A stretch of DNA of 64,000 nt from an uncultured Oscillospiraceae bacterium (GCA_949935795.1 CATLFX010000004.1:27900-91899), one strand, 5' to 3'. Numbered from the stretch's first letter, positions 1-7,813 are shown. Program-made: numbers and translations. The notes: generated from the sequence alone by a model not told the origin.

Positions 1-355
1 TCCCAGCCCGCCGGGCGGGGGCGGTAAGCAGGCGGAACAGGGCCCGGATCTTGTCCGCCAGCCACAGCAGGGCGGTCAGGACCAGCCGGCTGAGGATGAG
101 AAAGTAGAGCCCGCCCCCCAGGGCCACGGCGGCCATGTGGTAAATGCGGACCTGCCCGTCGTCCCGGAGCAGGGTGAGGGCGAACAGCCCCGCCGCCGTG
201 CCCAGCCAGAACAGCAGGTCCAACAGAAAGGCCAGCCCGGGCAGCTTCCAATTCCGGCGCAGGGTGCGCATGCCGTCGTAGACCAGGCCCAGCGCCGCCC
301 CCAGCAGGAGGCCCTGACCGAAGATGGCCGCCTGGTCCAGAACGTCCGCGGGCAT
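1..355 (-). CDS. yabQ: Spore cortex biosynthesis protein YabQ (partial at window edge)
   Basis: A reading frame begins at an ATG at position 355 and runs off the left edge, so about 118 N-terminal residues are visible. It starts MPADVLDQAA and has a GLLLGAALGLVYDGMR segment followed by three hydrophobic stretches, the usual layout of the YabQ integral membrane family. YabQ is known in Bacillus to be needed for cortex peptidoglycan formation in the outer forespore membrane. It starts only three bases after the yabP stop, the conserved yabP-yabQ order, which supports the assignment and points to a single transcript. The C-terminus is not visible. Confidence 0.85.
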   Translation of the reverse strand, partial: MPADVLDQAAIFGQGLLLGAALGLVYDGMRTLRRNWKLPGLAFLLDLLFWLGTAAGLFALTLLRDDGQVRIYHMAAVALGGGLYFLILSRLVLTALLWLADKIRALFRLLTAPARRAG

Positions 356-358
356 GGG

Positions 359-640
359 TCAGCGCAGCAGCCGGGCCAGGAAGCCGCCCCGGCCTCCCCC
401 GGCGTCGTCCTCGTAGGTGACGGCATCAATGTCCCCCTCCACCTTCAGGTCGCCGCCATCCAGGGACAGCTTCTCAATGTGCAGGTTCTCCCCGGCCACC
501 ACCATGGCGCCCTTGGAGGTGGACAGCACGATGGTGTTCTCGTCAAACCGCTCCACGTCCTCCACGCCGGACACGGTCAGGCTCTTGCGCTCCTCGATCA
601 CCACGTGGTGGGGGGCGGACAGGCCGCCTTCATATGCCAT
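359..640 (-). CDS. yabP: Sporulation protein YabP
   Basis: This 93-residue protein has the YabP/YqfC fold signature: HHVVIEERKSLTVSGVEDVE near the start and a repeated beta-strand pattern ending in VTYEDD. The start is supported by an AAGGTAAGGGAGAT ribosome site just upstream. YabP is expressed in the mother cell during sporulation and is required with YabQ for spore coat/cortex assembly in Bacillus. The three-base gap to yabQ makes a two-gene operon. A sigma-E-like promoter lies just upstream (670-698). Confidence 0.92.
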   Translation of the reverse strand: MAYEGGLSAPHHVVIEERKSLTVSGVEDVERFDENTIVLSTSKGAMVVAGENLHIEKLSLDGGDLKVEGDIDAVTYEDDAGGGRGGFLARLLR

Positions 641-669
641 AGGACCATCTCCCTTACCTTAGATGGTCC

Positions 670-698
670 ATTCTATGGGGTTTGTCCCAGGATTATGC
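670..698 (-). promoter_or_regulatory. Candidate sigma-E promoter of yabPQ
   Basis: Read on the minus strand, GCATAAT at 692-698 and CATAGAAT at 670-677 are separated by 14 bases. This resembles the sigma-E pattern (ATATT-like -35, CATACAAT-like -10) and fits the mother-cell expression known for yabP. It overlaps the last codons of the upstream permease gene. Confidence 0.45.
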
Positions 699-1859
699 CT
701 GGGGCGGGTCCTCAGACTGGGGCGGGTCCGGCCGCTGGGCCTCCAGAGCGGCGGTGCGCTCCCGCAGGTCCTGCTTCAGCAGGGTGTAGGCCACCGCCGC
801 CAGGGGGACGCTGACCACCATGCCCACCAGCTGGAGCAGGGAGCCGCCCACGGTGACCGCGGCCAGCACCCATATGCCGGGCAGGCCCATGGAGGTGCCC
901 ACCACCCGGGGATAGATCAGGTTGCCCTCCAGCTGCTGGAGCGCCACCAGGAACACCAGGAACCACACCGCCTCCCAGGGGTCGATCATCACCAGCAGCA
1001 GCACCGCCAGCACCGCCCCCAGGTAGGCCCCCGCGATGGGGATGAGGGCGAACACCCCCACCGCCACCGAGATCAGCGGGGCGTAGTCGAAGCGGAAGAT
1101 GCACATACCGATGAAGCACAGCCCGCCCAGAATACAGGCCTCCACCATCTGGCCGCTGATGTATTTGGTGAAGGTGTCGGCGGTGAGGCGGGCGACCCGC
1201 AGGACGGCGTCCGCCGCCCGCTCGGGCAGGTAGGCCCGTACCAGGCGGCGGCACTGGGCGGTGAGCCGGGGCGCGCCGGACAGCATGTAGATGGAGAACA
1301 CCAGGGAGATTACCCCGGTGACCACCGCCGAGATGAGTACGCTGGTCATGCTGATGAGGTGGGGCAGGGTGTTGGTCAGCGCGTCCAGCGCCCCGGTGAG
1401 CAGCTTTTGCAGCGACTCGCTGAGGCCGGTGGACAGGTCCAGATTGGCCAGCTGTTCCAGGTCCAGCTTGGCCACCACCCAGTCCAGCAGGCCCTGGAAG
1501 TTGGCGGCGTAGGTGTTGATGTTGCTGATGAACAGCTCCAGGCTGTGGGTGAGCTCAGGCACCACCAGGGCCGCCAGGGCGGTGATGAACACCACCACCG
1601 CCAGGTAGACGGTGGCCGCAGCCAGGGGCCGGACCGCTCCCTTCGCCTTTTCCGGCAGGGCCCTCTCGTACAGGCGGGCGAAGAAATTGCAGGGCCGGTT
1701 GAGGATGAAGGCGATGACCCCGCCGATGACGAGGGGCTGGAAGGCCCCCGCCACCCCGCCCAGCCAGCCGGCCACCGCGTCCAGCTTGACGATGACCGCC
1801 ACCAGCACAATGGCGTAGGTGATGAGAAACATAAGACTGCGGAACATTTTTTTGTCCAT
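693..1859 (-). CDS. AI-2E family transporter (YdiK/TqsA-type permease)
   Basis: A 388-residue polytopic membrane protein of the AI-2E/PerM family (PF01594). About seven hydrophobic segments are visible, including FLITYAIVLVAVIVKL near the N-terminus, the long central soluble part with ELTHSLELFI, and the family C-terminal hairpin LIPIAGAYLGAVLAVLLLVM. Family members export small molecules or act as cation antiporters; the substrate cannot be read from sequence. The start MDKKMF is chosen because GGAGAGG sits nine bases upstream; an alternative start at 1880 (MVERF) has a weaker GAGG site. The gene lies downstream of the Nudix gene and may share its promoter. Confidence 0.85.
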   Translation of the reverse strand: MDKKMFRSLMFLITYAIVLVAVIVKLDAVAGWLGGVAGAFQPLVIGGVIAFILNRPCNFFARLYERALPEKAKGAVRPLAAATVYLAVVVFITALAALVVPELTHSLELFISNINTYAANFQGLLDWVVAKLDLEQLANLDLSTGLSESLQKLLTGALDALTNTLPHLISMTSVLISAVVTGVISLVFSIYMLSGAPRLTAQCRRLVRAYLPERAADAVLRVARLTADTFTKYISGQMVEACILGGLCFIGMCIFRFDYAPLISVAVGVFALIPIAGAYLGAVLAVLLLVMIDPWEAVWFLVFLVALQQLEGNLIYPRVVGTSMGLPGIWVLAAVTVGGSLLQLVGMVVSVPLAAVAYTLLKQDLRERTAALEAQRPDPPQSEDPPQA

Positions 1860-1920
1860 GAAAACAAACCTCTCCACCATAGTTTTCCTCAGTTTACCAT
1901 CGGGGAGGCCTGCCGTCAAT

Positions 1921-2391
1921 TTAAGATTTTTCTAAGGCCTCCCTGTACCGGCGCCATTCCGCCAGCCGGCGCCTGGTCTGGTTGGACAGGGTGTCGGGGA
2001 GCTGGTCCAGCGCGAAGAACCGCAGGTCCTCCACCTCGCCCGCCTGACATTTCAACGCGCCGGACCAGTCCCGGCAGGCGTAGGCAAATTCCACATTGTA
2101 TACCTCGTCGCCGTTGGGGTAGATGTGATGCTCCTCCGGGCCGGAATACACGCCGTACAGCTCCAGGGTGTGGGCGGCGAGGCCCGTCTCCTCCAGCAGC
2201 TCCCGGCGGGCGGTGTCCTCTGCCGATTCCCCCGGCTCCATGGAGCCCGCCGCGGAAAAGCTCCACTGATTGTTGTCGGTGCGCAGCTGGAGCAGAATGC
2301 GCCCCTGTTCGTCCTCCAGAATGACGCTGGACCCTGTTTGAATCAGCGGACGGTGGCCCACATAGGCCCGCAGGTCCATGATATAGCCCAT
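1921..2391 (-). CDS. Nudix hydrolase
   Basis: The protein (156 aa) carries a complete Nudix box at residues 49-71, with G49, E54, the RELLEETG core and the closing hydrophobic residue, so the metal-binding glutamates are all present. Nudix enzymes cleave nucleoside diphosphates linked to another moiety; the N-terminal sequence (VGHRPLIQTGSSVIL) resembles the poorly specialised MutT/ADP-ribose-type group and no specific substrate can be named. The start is supported by GGAGG five bases upstream. It has its own consensus promoter between itself and tyrA. Confidence 0.9.
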   Translation of the reverse strand: MGYIMDLRAYVGHRPLIQTGSSVILEDEQGRILLQLRTDNNQWSFSAAGSMEPGESAEDTARRELLEETGLAAHTLELYGVYSGPEEHHIYPNGDEVYNVEFAYACRDWSGALKCQAGEVEDLRFFALDQLPDTLSNQTRRRLAEWRRYREALEKS

Positions 2392-2441
2392 AACAGCCTC
2401 CGAACGGCCGTAAATTTTGTCTTTGCGGGCCGTGTACCCTC

Positions 2442-2470
2442 AGTGTAGCATTGGGAAGGCAGGATGTCAA
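2442..2470 (-). promoter_or_regulatory. Sigma-A promoter of the Nudix/AI-2E pair
   Basis: On the minus strand TTGACA (2465-2470) and TACACT (2442-2447) are separated by exactly 17 bases. The site lies between the tyrA stop and the Nudix start, so these genes can be transcribed separately from the aromatic operon. Confidence 0.7.
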
Positions 2471-2475
2471 TTCTC

Positions 2476-3354
2476 TCAGAATTTGGGGTGGACGTCGTCG
2501 CCCCGGGCCCGCTCCAGATTGATCTGCTTCTTGCGGTCTGAGGCATGGGCTAACATGGCGTTCAGCCCCTCCCGGTCGTTATTTTCGATTGCCACCCGGT
2601 ACTGGTGAATCCGCTCCTCCAGCGCCCCCACTACCTGGGACAGGGCCGGGGCGTTGAGGGTGAACAGCTGGGTCCACATGGCCGGGTCCAAAGCCGCCAC
2701 CCGGGTGCAGTCCCGGAAGGAGCCCCCCTCAAAGCCCACGCAGGAGAACAGCTCCTCGTTGTCGCACACCGACACGGCGATGACGTGCATCATCTGGCTG
2801 GTGTAGGCGATCATCTGGTCGTGGCGCTCCGGGGTGGTCTCGATGACGTCGCCGAATTGGCACCAGTCCGCCATGCGGCGGAGCAGGTCCAGGTGCTCCC
2901 GGGTAGCGTTCGGGCCGGGGGTGACGATGAAGTGGGTGTTGCGGAACAGCCCCGCTTCGGCGTTGTCGATGCCGGACACCTCCTTGCCCGCCATGGGATG
3001 GCAGCCGATGAAGTCCGCCCCGTCGGGGAGGCATCGGGCTGCCTCCATCACGGCGGTTTTCACGCCGCACACATCCCAGATGAGACAGCCGGGCTTGAAG
3101 CGGTCCCGGTGCTCTTGCAGAAAGGCGATGATGCCCGCCGGGTCCTGGCAGAGGATCACCACGTCAGCCCCGGGCAGCTCGGAGGCCGGGTCAAAGGTGA
3201 GCCGGTCCGCCGCGCCCATGGCCTCCGCCTTGTCGTAGGTGGCCTGGGAGCGCACCGCCCCCACCACCTCATAATCCTCGAAGCCCTGGAGGGCCATGGC
3301 CAGGGAGCCGCCGATCAGGCCCAGGCCCACCGCCAAAATACGCTTTTTCTCCAT
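2476..3354 (-). CDS. tyrA: Prephenate dehydrogenase
   Basis: This 292-residue enzyme oxidatively decarboxylates prephenate to 4-hydroxyphenylpyruvate, the committed step to tyrosine. The dinucleotide-binding motif VGLGLIGGS occupies residues 9-17. Further family blocks are visible: the DVCGVK loop, the FIGCHPMAGKEVSG block that carries the catalytic histidine, and a C-terminal helical dimerisation region. There is no ACT domain, so feedback by tyrosine through that domain is not expected. It follows aroF by 22 bases and starts after an AGAGAGGAG ribosome site. The operon is preceded by a Tyr-rich leader peptide, which fits a tyrosine-specific role. Confidence 0.93.
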   Translation of the reverse strand: MEKKRILAVGLGLIGGSLAMALQGFEDYEVVGAVRSQATYDKAEAMGAADRLTFDPASELPGADVVILCQDPAGIIAFLQEHRDRFKPGCLIWDVCGVKTAVMEAARCLPDGADFIGCHPMAGKEVSGIDNAEAGLFRNTHFIVTPGPNATREHLDLLRRMADWCQFGDVIETTPERHDQMIAYTSQMMHVIAVSVCDNEELFSCVGFEGGSFRDCTRVAALDPAMWTQLFTLNAPALSQVVGALEERIHQYRVAIENNDREGLNAMLAHASDRKKQINLERARGDDVHPKF

Positions 3355-3376
3355 GAAAAGCGCTCCTCTCTGTCTG

Positions 3377-4393
3377 TTACAGTTCTCTTCCGACGCACTG
3401 AGCCACCGTCCGCAGCTTGTCCATGATCCCGCCGAACTGCTCCGGCGTCACCGACTGAGCCCCGTCGCACAGGGCGCAGGAGGGATTGTTGTGCACCTCG
3501 ATGATGAGGCCGTCCGCACCGGCGGCCACCGCCGCCATGGCCATCCGCTCCACCATCCACGCCTTGCCGCAGGCATGGGAGGGGTCCACCACCACCGGCA
3601 GGTGGCTCTGTTTTTTCACTGCCAGCACCGCCGACAGGTCCAGGGTGTTCCGGGTGTAGGTCTCGAAGGTGCGGATGCCCCGCTCGCACAAAATCACGTT
3701 GGGGTTGCCCCCCGCCATGATGTATTCCGCGCTCATCAGCCACTCCTCGATGGTGGAGGACAGGCCCCGCTTGAGCAAAACCGGCTTGTTGACGCGGCCC
3801 ACTTTCTTGAGCAGGTCGAAGTTCTGCATGTTGCGGGCCCCGATCTGGATCACGTCCACCGCCTCCTCGAACAGGGGGAGTTGGTCGGCGCTCATCAGCT
3901 CGGACACGATGGGCAGGCCGGTATTCTTGCGGGCCTCGTCCAGCAGGAGGACCCCCTCCACCCCCTTGCCCTGGAAGGCGTAGGGGGAGGTGCGGGGCTT
4001 GTAGGCCCCTCCACGCAGGGCCGCCGCCCCGGACTTCTGGACGGACTGGGCCACCTCCAGAATCTGCTCCTCGCTCTCCACCGAGCAGGGCCCGGCGATG
4101 ACCGCGATCTTGTTCCCTCCGATGGTCACCCCGCCGCCGATGTTAATCACCGAGTCGTCCGGGTGATACTTGCGGTTGGCCTTTTTGTAGGGCTCGCTCA
4201 CCCGCATGACCCGCTCCACGCCGTCCAGCTGGGCCAGCTGCTCCTGGTTCAGCGCCCCCGCGTCGCCCTCAGCGCCTAAGATGGTGGTCTCGGCGCCCTT
4301 GGACACCATGACCCGCACGCCCCCCGCCTCCATGGCGCGGATGGCGGTTTCCAGCTGCTCGGGGGTGAACTCCCGCTTCATAATGACGACCAT
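3377..4393 (-). CDS. aroF: 3-deoxy-7-phosphoheptulonate synthase (DAHP synthase, type I beta)
   Basis: The 338-residue protein joins phosphoenolpyruvate and erythrose 4-phosphate, the first step of the shikimate pathway. An N-terminal ferredoxin-like domain of about 70 residues precedes the barrel, as in the Thermotoga-type enzymes in which this domain mediates feedback inhibition. Catalytic blocks visible are IAGPCSVESEEQ, ALRGGAYKPRTSPYAFQG and VVDPSHACG. The start at 4393 is supported by AAAGGAGCG; an in-frame ATG four codons later is less well placed. aroF and tyrA form an operon, and a Tyr-codon leader with a terminator lies about 230 bases upstream. Confidence 0.95.
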   Translation of the reverse strand: MVVIMKREFTPEQLETAIRAMEAGGVRVMVSKGAETTILGAEGDAGALNQEQLAQLDGVERVMRVSEPYKKANRKYHPDDSVINIGGGVTIGGNKIAVIAGPCSVESEEQILEVAQSVQKSGAAALRGGAYKPRTSPYAFQGKGVEGVLLLDEARKNTGLPIVSELMSADQLPLFEEAVDVIQIGARNMQNFDLLKKVGRVNKPVLLKRGLSSTIEEWLMSAEYIMAGGNPNVILCERGIRTFETYTRNTLDLSAVLAVKKQSHLPVVVDPSHACGKAWMVERMAMAAVAAGADGLIIEVHNNPSCALCDGAQSVTPEQFGGIMDKLRTVAQCVGREL

Positions 4394-4471
4394 AGTGTAT
4401 TCGCTCCTTTTCTTCTGTACGTTGTCACGCTGCGAAGCGGCCAGGGCGTTCGGTCGCTTTCACTTCGACTC

Positions 4472-4514
4472 GAACAAAACCCGCCTCCGCTGTGCGGCGG
4501 CTGGGCTTTTGTTC
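4472..4514 (-). repeat. Structured intergenic repeat element, copy 1
   Basis: The minus strand of this stretch reads GAACAAAAGCCCAGCCGCCG at its start and closes with TTTTGTTC, forming a hairpin. The same core occurs at 27134-27174 on the plus strand, where the outer pairs are GGC/GCC instead of GAAC/GTTC. The pairing is preserved although the bases differ. Weaker similarity extends on both sides to roughly 4431-4600. It lies in the aroF leader, between the attenuator and the aroF start. Confidence 0.6.
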
Positions 4515-4568
4515 TCGCTCCGCTCCAAGCTCCCTCGCTGTCCGCTTCTCCGCGCTTCCGCAAAATAA

Positions 4569-4594
4569 GCGCGGCCGCCCTCCGGCAGCCGCGC
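4569..4594 (-). terminator. Attenuator-type terminator of the aroF leader
   Basis: An 11-base-pair GC-rich stem (one wobble pair) with a four-base loop is followed on the minus strand by TTATTTT. It lies 25 bases after the stop codon of the Tyr-rich leader peptide and before aroF, the position of an intrinsic attenuator. Confidence 0.75.
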
Positions 4595-4618
4595 TCCATA
4601 GGAAAGACACGCGCACCT

Positions 4619-4687
4619 TCAGGGGCATGACAAATCGCCGCTATCGCAATAGCGGTAATAGCCATACCCATAGTTCCGGCTGGTCAT
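4619..4687 (-). CDS. Tyrosine-rich leader peptide of the aroF-tyrA operon
   Basis: A 22-codon frame starts with an ATG at 4687 after a strong AAAGGAGG site eight bases upstream. The peptide begins MTSRN and then contains YGYGYYRY, so five of eight consecutive codons are Tyr. It ends just before a GC-rich terminator and lies between a consensus promoter and aroF. By analogy with trp, his and phe leaders, ribosomes stalling at the Tyr codons when charged tRNA-Tyr is scarce would prevent terminator formation and let RNA polymerase read into aroF and tyrA. The mechanism is inferred; the reading frame, ribosome site and terminator are directly visible. It is too short for routine gene calling. Confidence 0.8.
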   Translation of the reverse strand: MTSRNYGYGYYRYCDSGDLSCP

Positions 4688-4717
4688 GCGCGGCCCCTCC
4701 TTTTTTGTGCTGGGGAT

Positions 4718-4746
4718 ACTCTAACACTTTTAACCGTGAAAGTCAA
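4718..4746 (-). promoter_or_regulatory. Sigma-A promoter of the aroF leader transcript
   Basis: TTGACT (4741-4746) and TAGAGT (4718-4723) on the minus strand are separated by 17 bases. Transcription would start near 4711, placing the leader peptide about 20 bases into the RNA. Confidence 0.75.
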
Positions 4747-4769
4747 GAGGGAATTTACAGACGGGGCGG

Positions 4770-4935
4770 AAGAATAAAAAACGCCCACCCCGGAAGAGAG
4801 AGGTGGGTGGGCGTTTTGCCCGCCGCGGAAGGAGAGGCGCGCGGCGGGCCGCGTATGGTACTCCAGCGCCACGCCGCGCCAAAGTATGCCGGACAGAGAG
4901 GGTCAATCCTGTCCGAACATATATATAGAATACCA
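4770..4935 (-). ncRNA. Candidate small RNA between two promoters
   Basis: On the minus strand an extended -10 (TGGTATTCT, 4927-4935) is followed by a hairpin CGGACAG/CTGTCCG, GC-rich sequence able to fold further, and a strong terminator: ACGCCCACC pairs with GGTGGGCGT and is followed by a T-rich run. No convincing protein is encoded: the only frame across it has an arginine-rich, low-complexity composition and no good ribosome site. The unit ends before the aroF promoter. It could be a trans-acting or 6S-like RNA; identity is unknown. Confidence 0.4.
4778..4817 (-). terminator. Strong intrinsic terminator
   Basis: A 12-base perfect inverted repeat (AAAACGCCCACC and its complement) is separated by 16 bases and followed by T-rich sequence on the minus strand. 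It would end the candidate small RNA; on the plus strand it also has a short T run. Confidence 0.7.
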
Positions 4936-4973
4936 TATTTCCAAAGATAGAAAAATTGACAAAATTCACAAAA

Positions 4974-5011
4974 TTATACTGTCGACATTATTTATAATAA
5001 CGACAGTATAA
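4974..5011 (+). promoter_or_regulatory. Inverted-repeat operator candidate upstream of the RHH-like gene
   Basis: TTATACTGTCG at 4974-4984 is repeated exactly in inverse orientation at 5001-5011 with a 16-base AT-rich spacer. It lies 32 bases upstream of the start codon in an AT-rich region containing TTGACA (4956-4961) and TATAAT (4993-4998), though these two are not at standard spacing. An autoregulatory operator is a natural reading for a ribbon-helix-helix protein. Confidence 0.55.
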
Positions 5012-5043
5012 CTTATACTACCTCATAAAGAGGAGGTGGTCAT

Positions 5044-5235
5044 ATGGCTTATTCTGACGCGCAGAAAGAAGCGACGGCCAGATATAACAAAAAAGCCTAT
5101 GACCGCATTGAAATTAAGGTGAAAAAGGGCAGAAAAGCATTGATTACGGCATATGCGGTGAAACGGCAGAAAAGCGTTAACCAGTTTATTGTGGAACTGA
5201 TTGACCGGGAAATGGCAAAGCAGGAGGACGCCTGA
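5044..5235 (+). CDS. Small ribbon-helix-helix-like protein (Arc-type), function unknown
   Basis: This 63-residue basic protein has a beta-strand candidate (YDRIEIKVKKGRK) followed by two helices (ALITAYAVKRQ and VNQFIVELIDREMAK). That is the Arc/MetJ/CopG layout in which the strand contacts DNA as a dimer. It is preceded by GAGGAGGTG and by a perfect inverted repeat that could be its own operator. Its composition is much more AT-rich than its neighbours, suggesting recent acquisition. No toxin partner is adjacent: cysK lies convergently downstream. It could be an orphan antitoxin-like repressor or a mobile-element remnant. Confidence 0.75.
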   Translation: MAYSDAQKEATARYNKKAYDRIEIKVKKGRKALITAYAVKRQKSVNQFIVELIDREMAKQEDA

Positions 5236-5253
5236 ACAATCAGGCGTCCTCCT
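5222..5253. terminator. Bidirectional terminator between the RHH-like gene and cysK
   Basis: A 13-base perfect stem (AGGAGGACGCCTG) with a six-base loop overlaps the stop codon of the plus-strand gene and lies seven bases from the cysK stop, so it can serve both convergent genes. Confidence 0.8.
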
Positions 5254-5259
5254 TTGCGC

Positions 5260-6192
<933 letters not shown>

Positions 6193-6276
6193 AGCGGCGT
6201 CCTCCTTATGGCATAAGATGTACCGGGCCCCGGCCGGGGCCCGCCCGGAAGCCGGTTTCCCGGCTGCGGCGGTAAA

Positions 6277-6305
6277 ATTATAACGCTGTTCCCGTTTTCT
6301 GTCAA
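6277..6305 (-). promoter_or_regulatory. Consensus sigma-A promoter of cysK
   Basis: A perfect TTGACA (6300-6305) and a perfect TATAAT (6277-6282) are 17 bases apart on the minus strand. The roughly 78-base leader that follows contains the perfect palindrome GGGCCCCGGCCGGGGCCC (6227-6244 region) without a T run. Confidence 0.85.
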
Positions 6306-6333
6306 TGGAAGGGAAAAATCAAACAAATCGGGA

Positions 6334-6362
6334 TTGACAGGTTCGCCTTGGCGTATTAAGAT
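6334..6362 (+). promoter_or_regulatory. Sigma-A promoter of the YcxB-like gene
   Basis: TTGACA (6334-6339) and TAAGAT (6357-6362) are 17 bases apart, 24 bases upstream of the start codon. Confidence 0.7.
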
Positions 6363-6385
6363 AGTAGAAAATCAGGGGGATGGAT

Positions 6386-6955
6386 ATGGCGGCGAAAGCA
6401 AAATTTGTGGGCGGCATCCAGCACACGGAGGACACCCTCCAGAGGCTGTTCAAAACGGAATACCGCACCTATCACCAGCTGCGCATCCTCTCCCAGCTGG
6501 CCGTCGGTTTTGTCATGGCCGCCATGGCGCTGACGGTGGAGATGAGCCGGCCCTTGCAGGCGGTGCTGCTGCTGGCGGGCTGCCTCATCATGGTGAGCGG
6601 CGACCTGCCAGCCTCCCTCCGGGCGGACAAGGCGGTGGATGACCGGAAGGGAAATCTGCCTAAAAATGTGTGCGCCTTTTTCGCCAATTACATGGAGCTG
6701 TCCGGGGAGGGGTCCATGCGGCTGGAATACAGCCGGTTCCAGCGGCTGATCGAGGACAATGAATATCTATACCTGTTTTTGGGGCGCAGATCGGTGTGCA
6801 TGATCGACAAGGCCGCCATAGAGGGCGGCGCCCCCGAGGAGCTGAAGGACTTTGTCGCCGAGAAAACCGGGCTGGCCTGGCGGCGGGGAAGGTCCTTCTG
6901 GAGCATGAACCTCGCCGACCTGCGCCAGGCGATCCGGGACCGCCGGACGCGCTGA
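6386..6955 (+). CDS. YcxB-like membrane protein
   Basis: A 189-residue protein with two transmembrane helices (QLAVGFVMAAMALTVEM and LQAVLLLAGCLIMV) followed by a C-terminal YcxB-like domain (PF14317), recognisable by the pattern FQRLIEDNEYLYLFLGRRSV and IDKAAIEGG. The function of YcxB proteins is unknown. The start at the third in-frame codon is chosen because GGGGG lies six bases before it. It has its own promoter, while gntR follows 24 bases downstream and could be cotranscribed. Confidence 0.75.
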   Translation: MAAKAKFVGGIQHTEDTLQRLFKTEYRTYHQLRILSQLAVGFVMAAMALTVEMSRPLQAVLLLAGCLIMVSGDLPASLRADKAVDDRKGNLPKNVCAFFANYMELSGEGSMRLEYSRFQRLIEDNEYLYLFLGRRSVCMIDKAAIEGGAPEELKDFVAEKTGLAWRRGRSFWSMNLADLRQAIRDRRTR

Positions 6956-6979
6956 CCACTTTGTGAAGGAGACCGACCC

Positions 6980-7654
6980 ATGGCCGCATCGTACAGCGCC
7001 CGGGAACGGGCGTATCAGGAGCTGCGCTCCCGTATTTTGAATCTTGAATTGAAGCCCAACGACATCCTCAACGACAAGGCGCTGGCCCAGGAGATGGAGA
7101 TGAGCCGCACCCCCATCCACGAGGCCATCATCACCCTGGGGCTGGCGAATTTGGTGGTGGTCCGCCCCCAGAGCGGCACCTACGTGGCCCCCATCGACAC
7201 CGAGATCGTGGAGATGGAGCAGTTTGACCGCTTCGCCCTGGAAAAGGAGATGGTGCTCCGGGCCATCCTGCGGATGGACGGCGAAGCGGTCCGGCAGTAC
7301 CGGGAGAATCTCCAGATTTACCAGATTTACCTGGACTCCCGGGACGCGGACCGGCGGGCCAGGCTCTTCGAGCTGGACAACGCCTTTCACCGCATCGCCT
7401 TTGAGCTCAACGGGATGGGGCCCCACTTCGGCTGGATGCACGGGCGGCAGCACCACATCGAGCGGGTGCGGGTGCTCAGCTTCGTGATGGACCTGGACAA
7501 GACCATCATCGACGAGCACCGGGCGCTGGTGGACGCCATGGAGGCGCGGGACGCCGCCGCAGCCGTCCGGGCCCTGGAGGACCACCTGAATCTGTACCGC
7601 AAGCATCTGGGGGAGATGCGGGCGGTTTATCCCCACTATTTCCAGTACAAATAG
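6980..7654 (+). CDS. GntR-family transcriptional regulator (FCD/FadR subfamily)
   Basis: The 224-residue protein has an N-terminal winged helix (about residues 8-70, with LNDKALAQEMEMSRTPIHEA as recognition region) and a C-terminal all-helical FCD effector domain carrying the DNAFHR and EHRALVDAMEARD blocks that supply metal and ligand residues. FCD regulators commonly repress catabolic operons and bind sugar acids or other carboxylates. It sits directly upstream of the TRAP-GH31-uxuAB locus, and an imperfect palindrome overlaps the promoter of that locus, so it is the probable local regulator. Confidence 0.9.
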   Translation: MAASYSARERAYQELRSRILNLELKPNDILNDKALAQEMEMSRTPIHEAIITLGLANLVVVRPQSGTYVAPIDTEIVEMEQFDRFALEKEMVLRAILRMDGEAVRQYRENLQIYQIYLDSRDADRRARLFELDNAFHRIAFELNGMGPHFGWMHGRQHHIERVRVLSFVMDLDKTIIDEHRALVDAMEARDAAAAVRALEDHLNLYRKHLGEMRAVYPHYFQYK

Positions 7655-7681
7655 TAATCATGAAACCTCAAGCGCCTCTTC

Positions 7682-7714
7682 TCAGCAGAAACGGACAGTT
7701 TCTGCTGATTTTTT
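7682..7714 (+). terminator. Terminator of gntR
   Basis: An 11-base perfect stem TCAGCAGAAAC with a five-base loop is followed by TTTTTT, 28 bases after the gntR stop. Confidence 0.85.
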
Positions 7715-7813
7715 ATACATATTGCATATTAATTTCCAGTTATACCCTGGAAATTGCGCGATTTTCCGGCATTGTGCACAAAAAACACCGTTGTATTTCT
7801 CGCAACTGTCAGC

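Noticed and set aside
663..2324. A 553-codon plus-strand frame
   Set aside because: It lies antisense to the AI-2E and Nudix genes, is rich in His/Gln/Gly/Arg from GC-rich codon shadow, and has no domain. The minus-strand genes match known families over their full length.
4730..4969. A 79-codon minus-strand frame in the aroF upstream region
   Set aside because: It crosses a promoter and a terminator and has arginine-rich low-complexity sequence; a small RNA reading is preferred.
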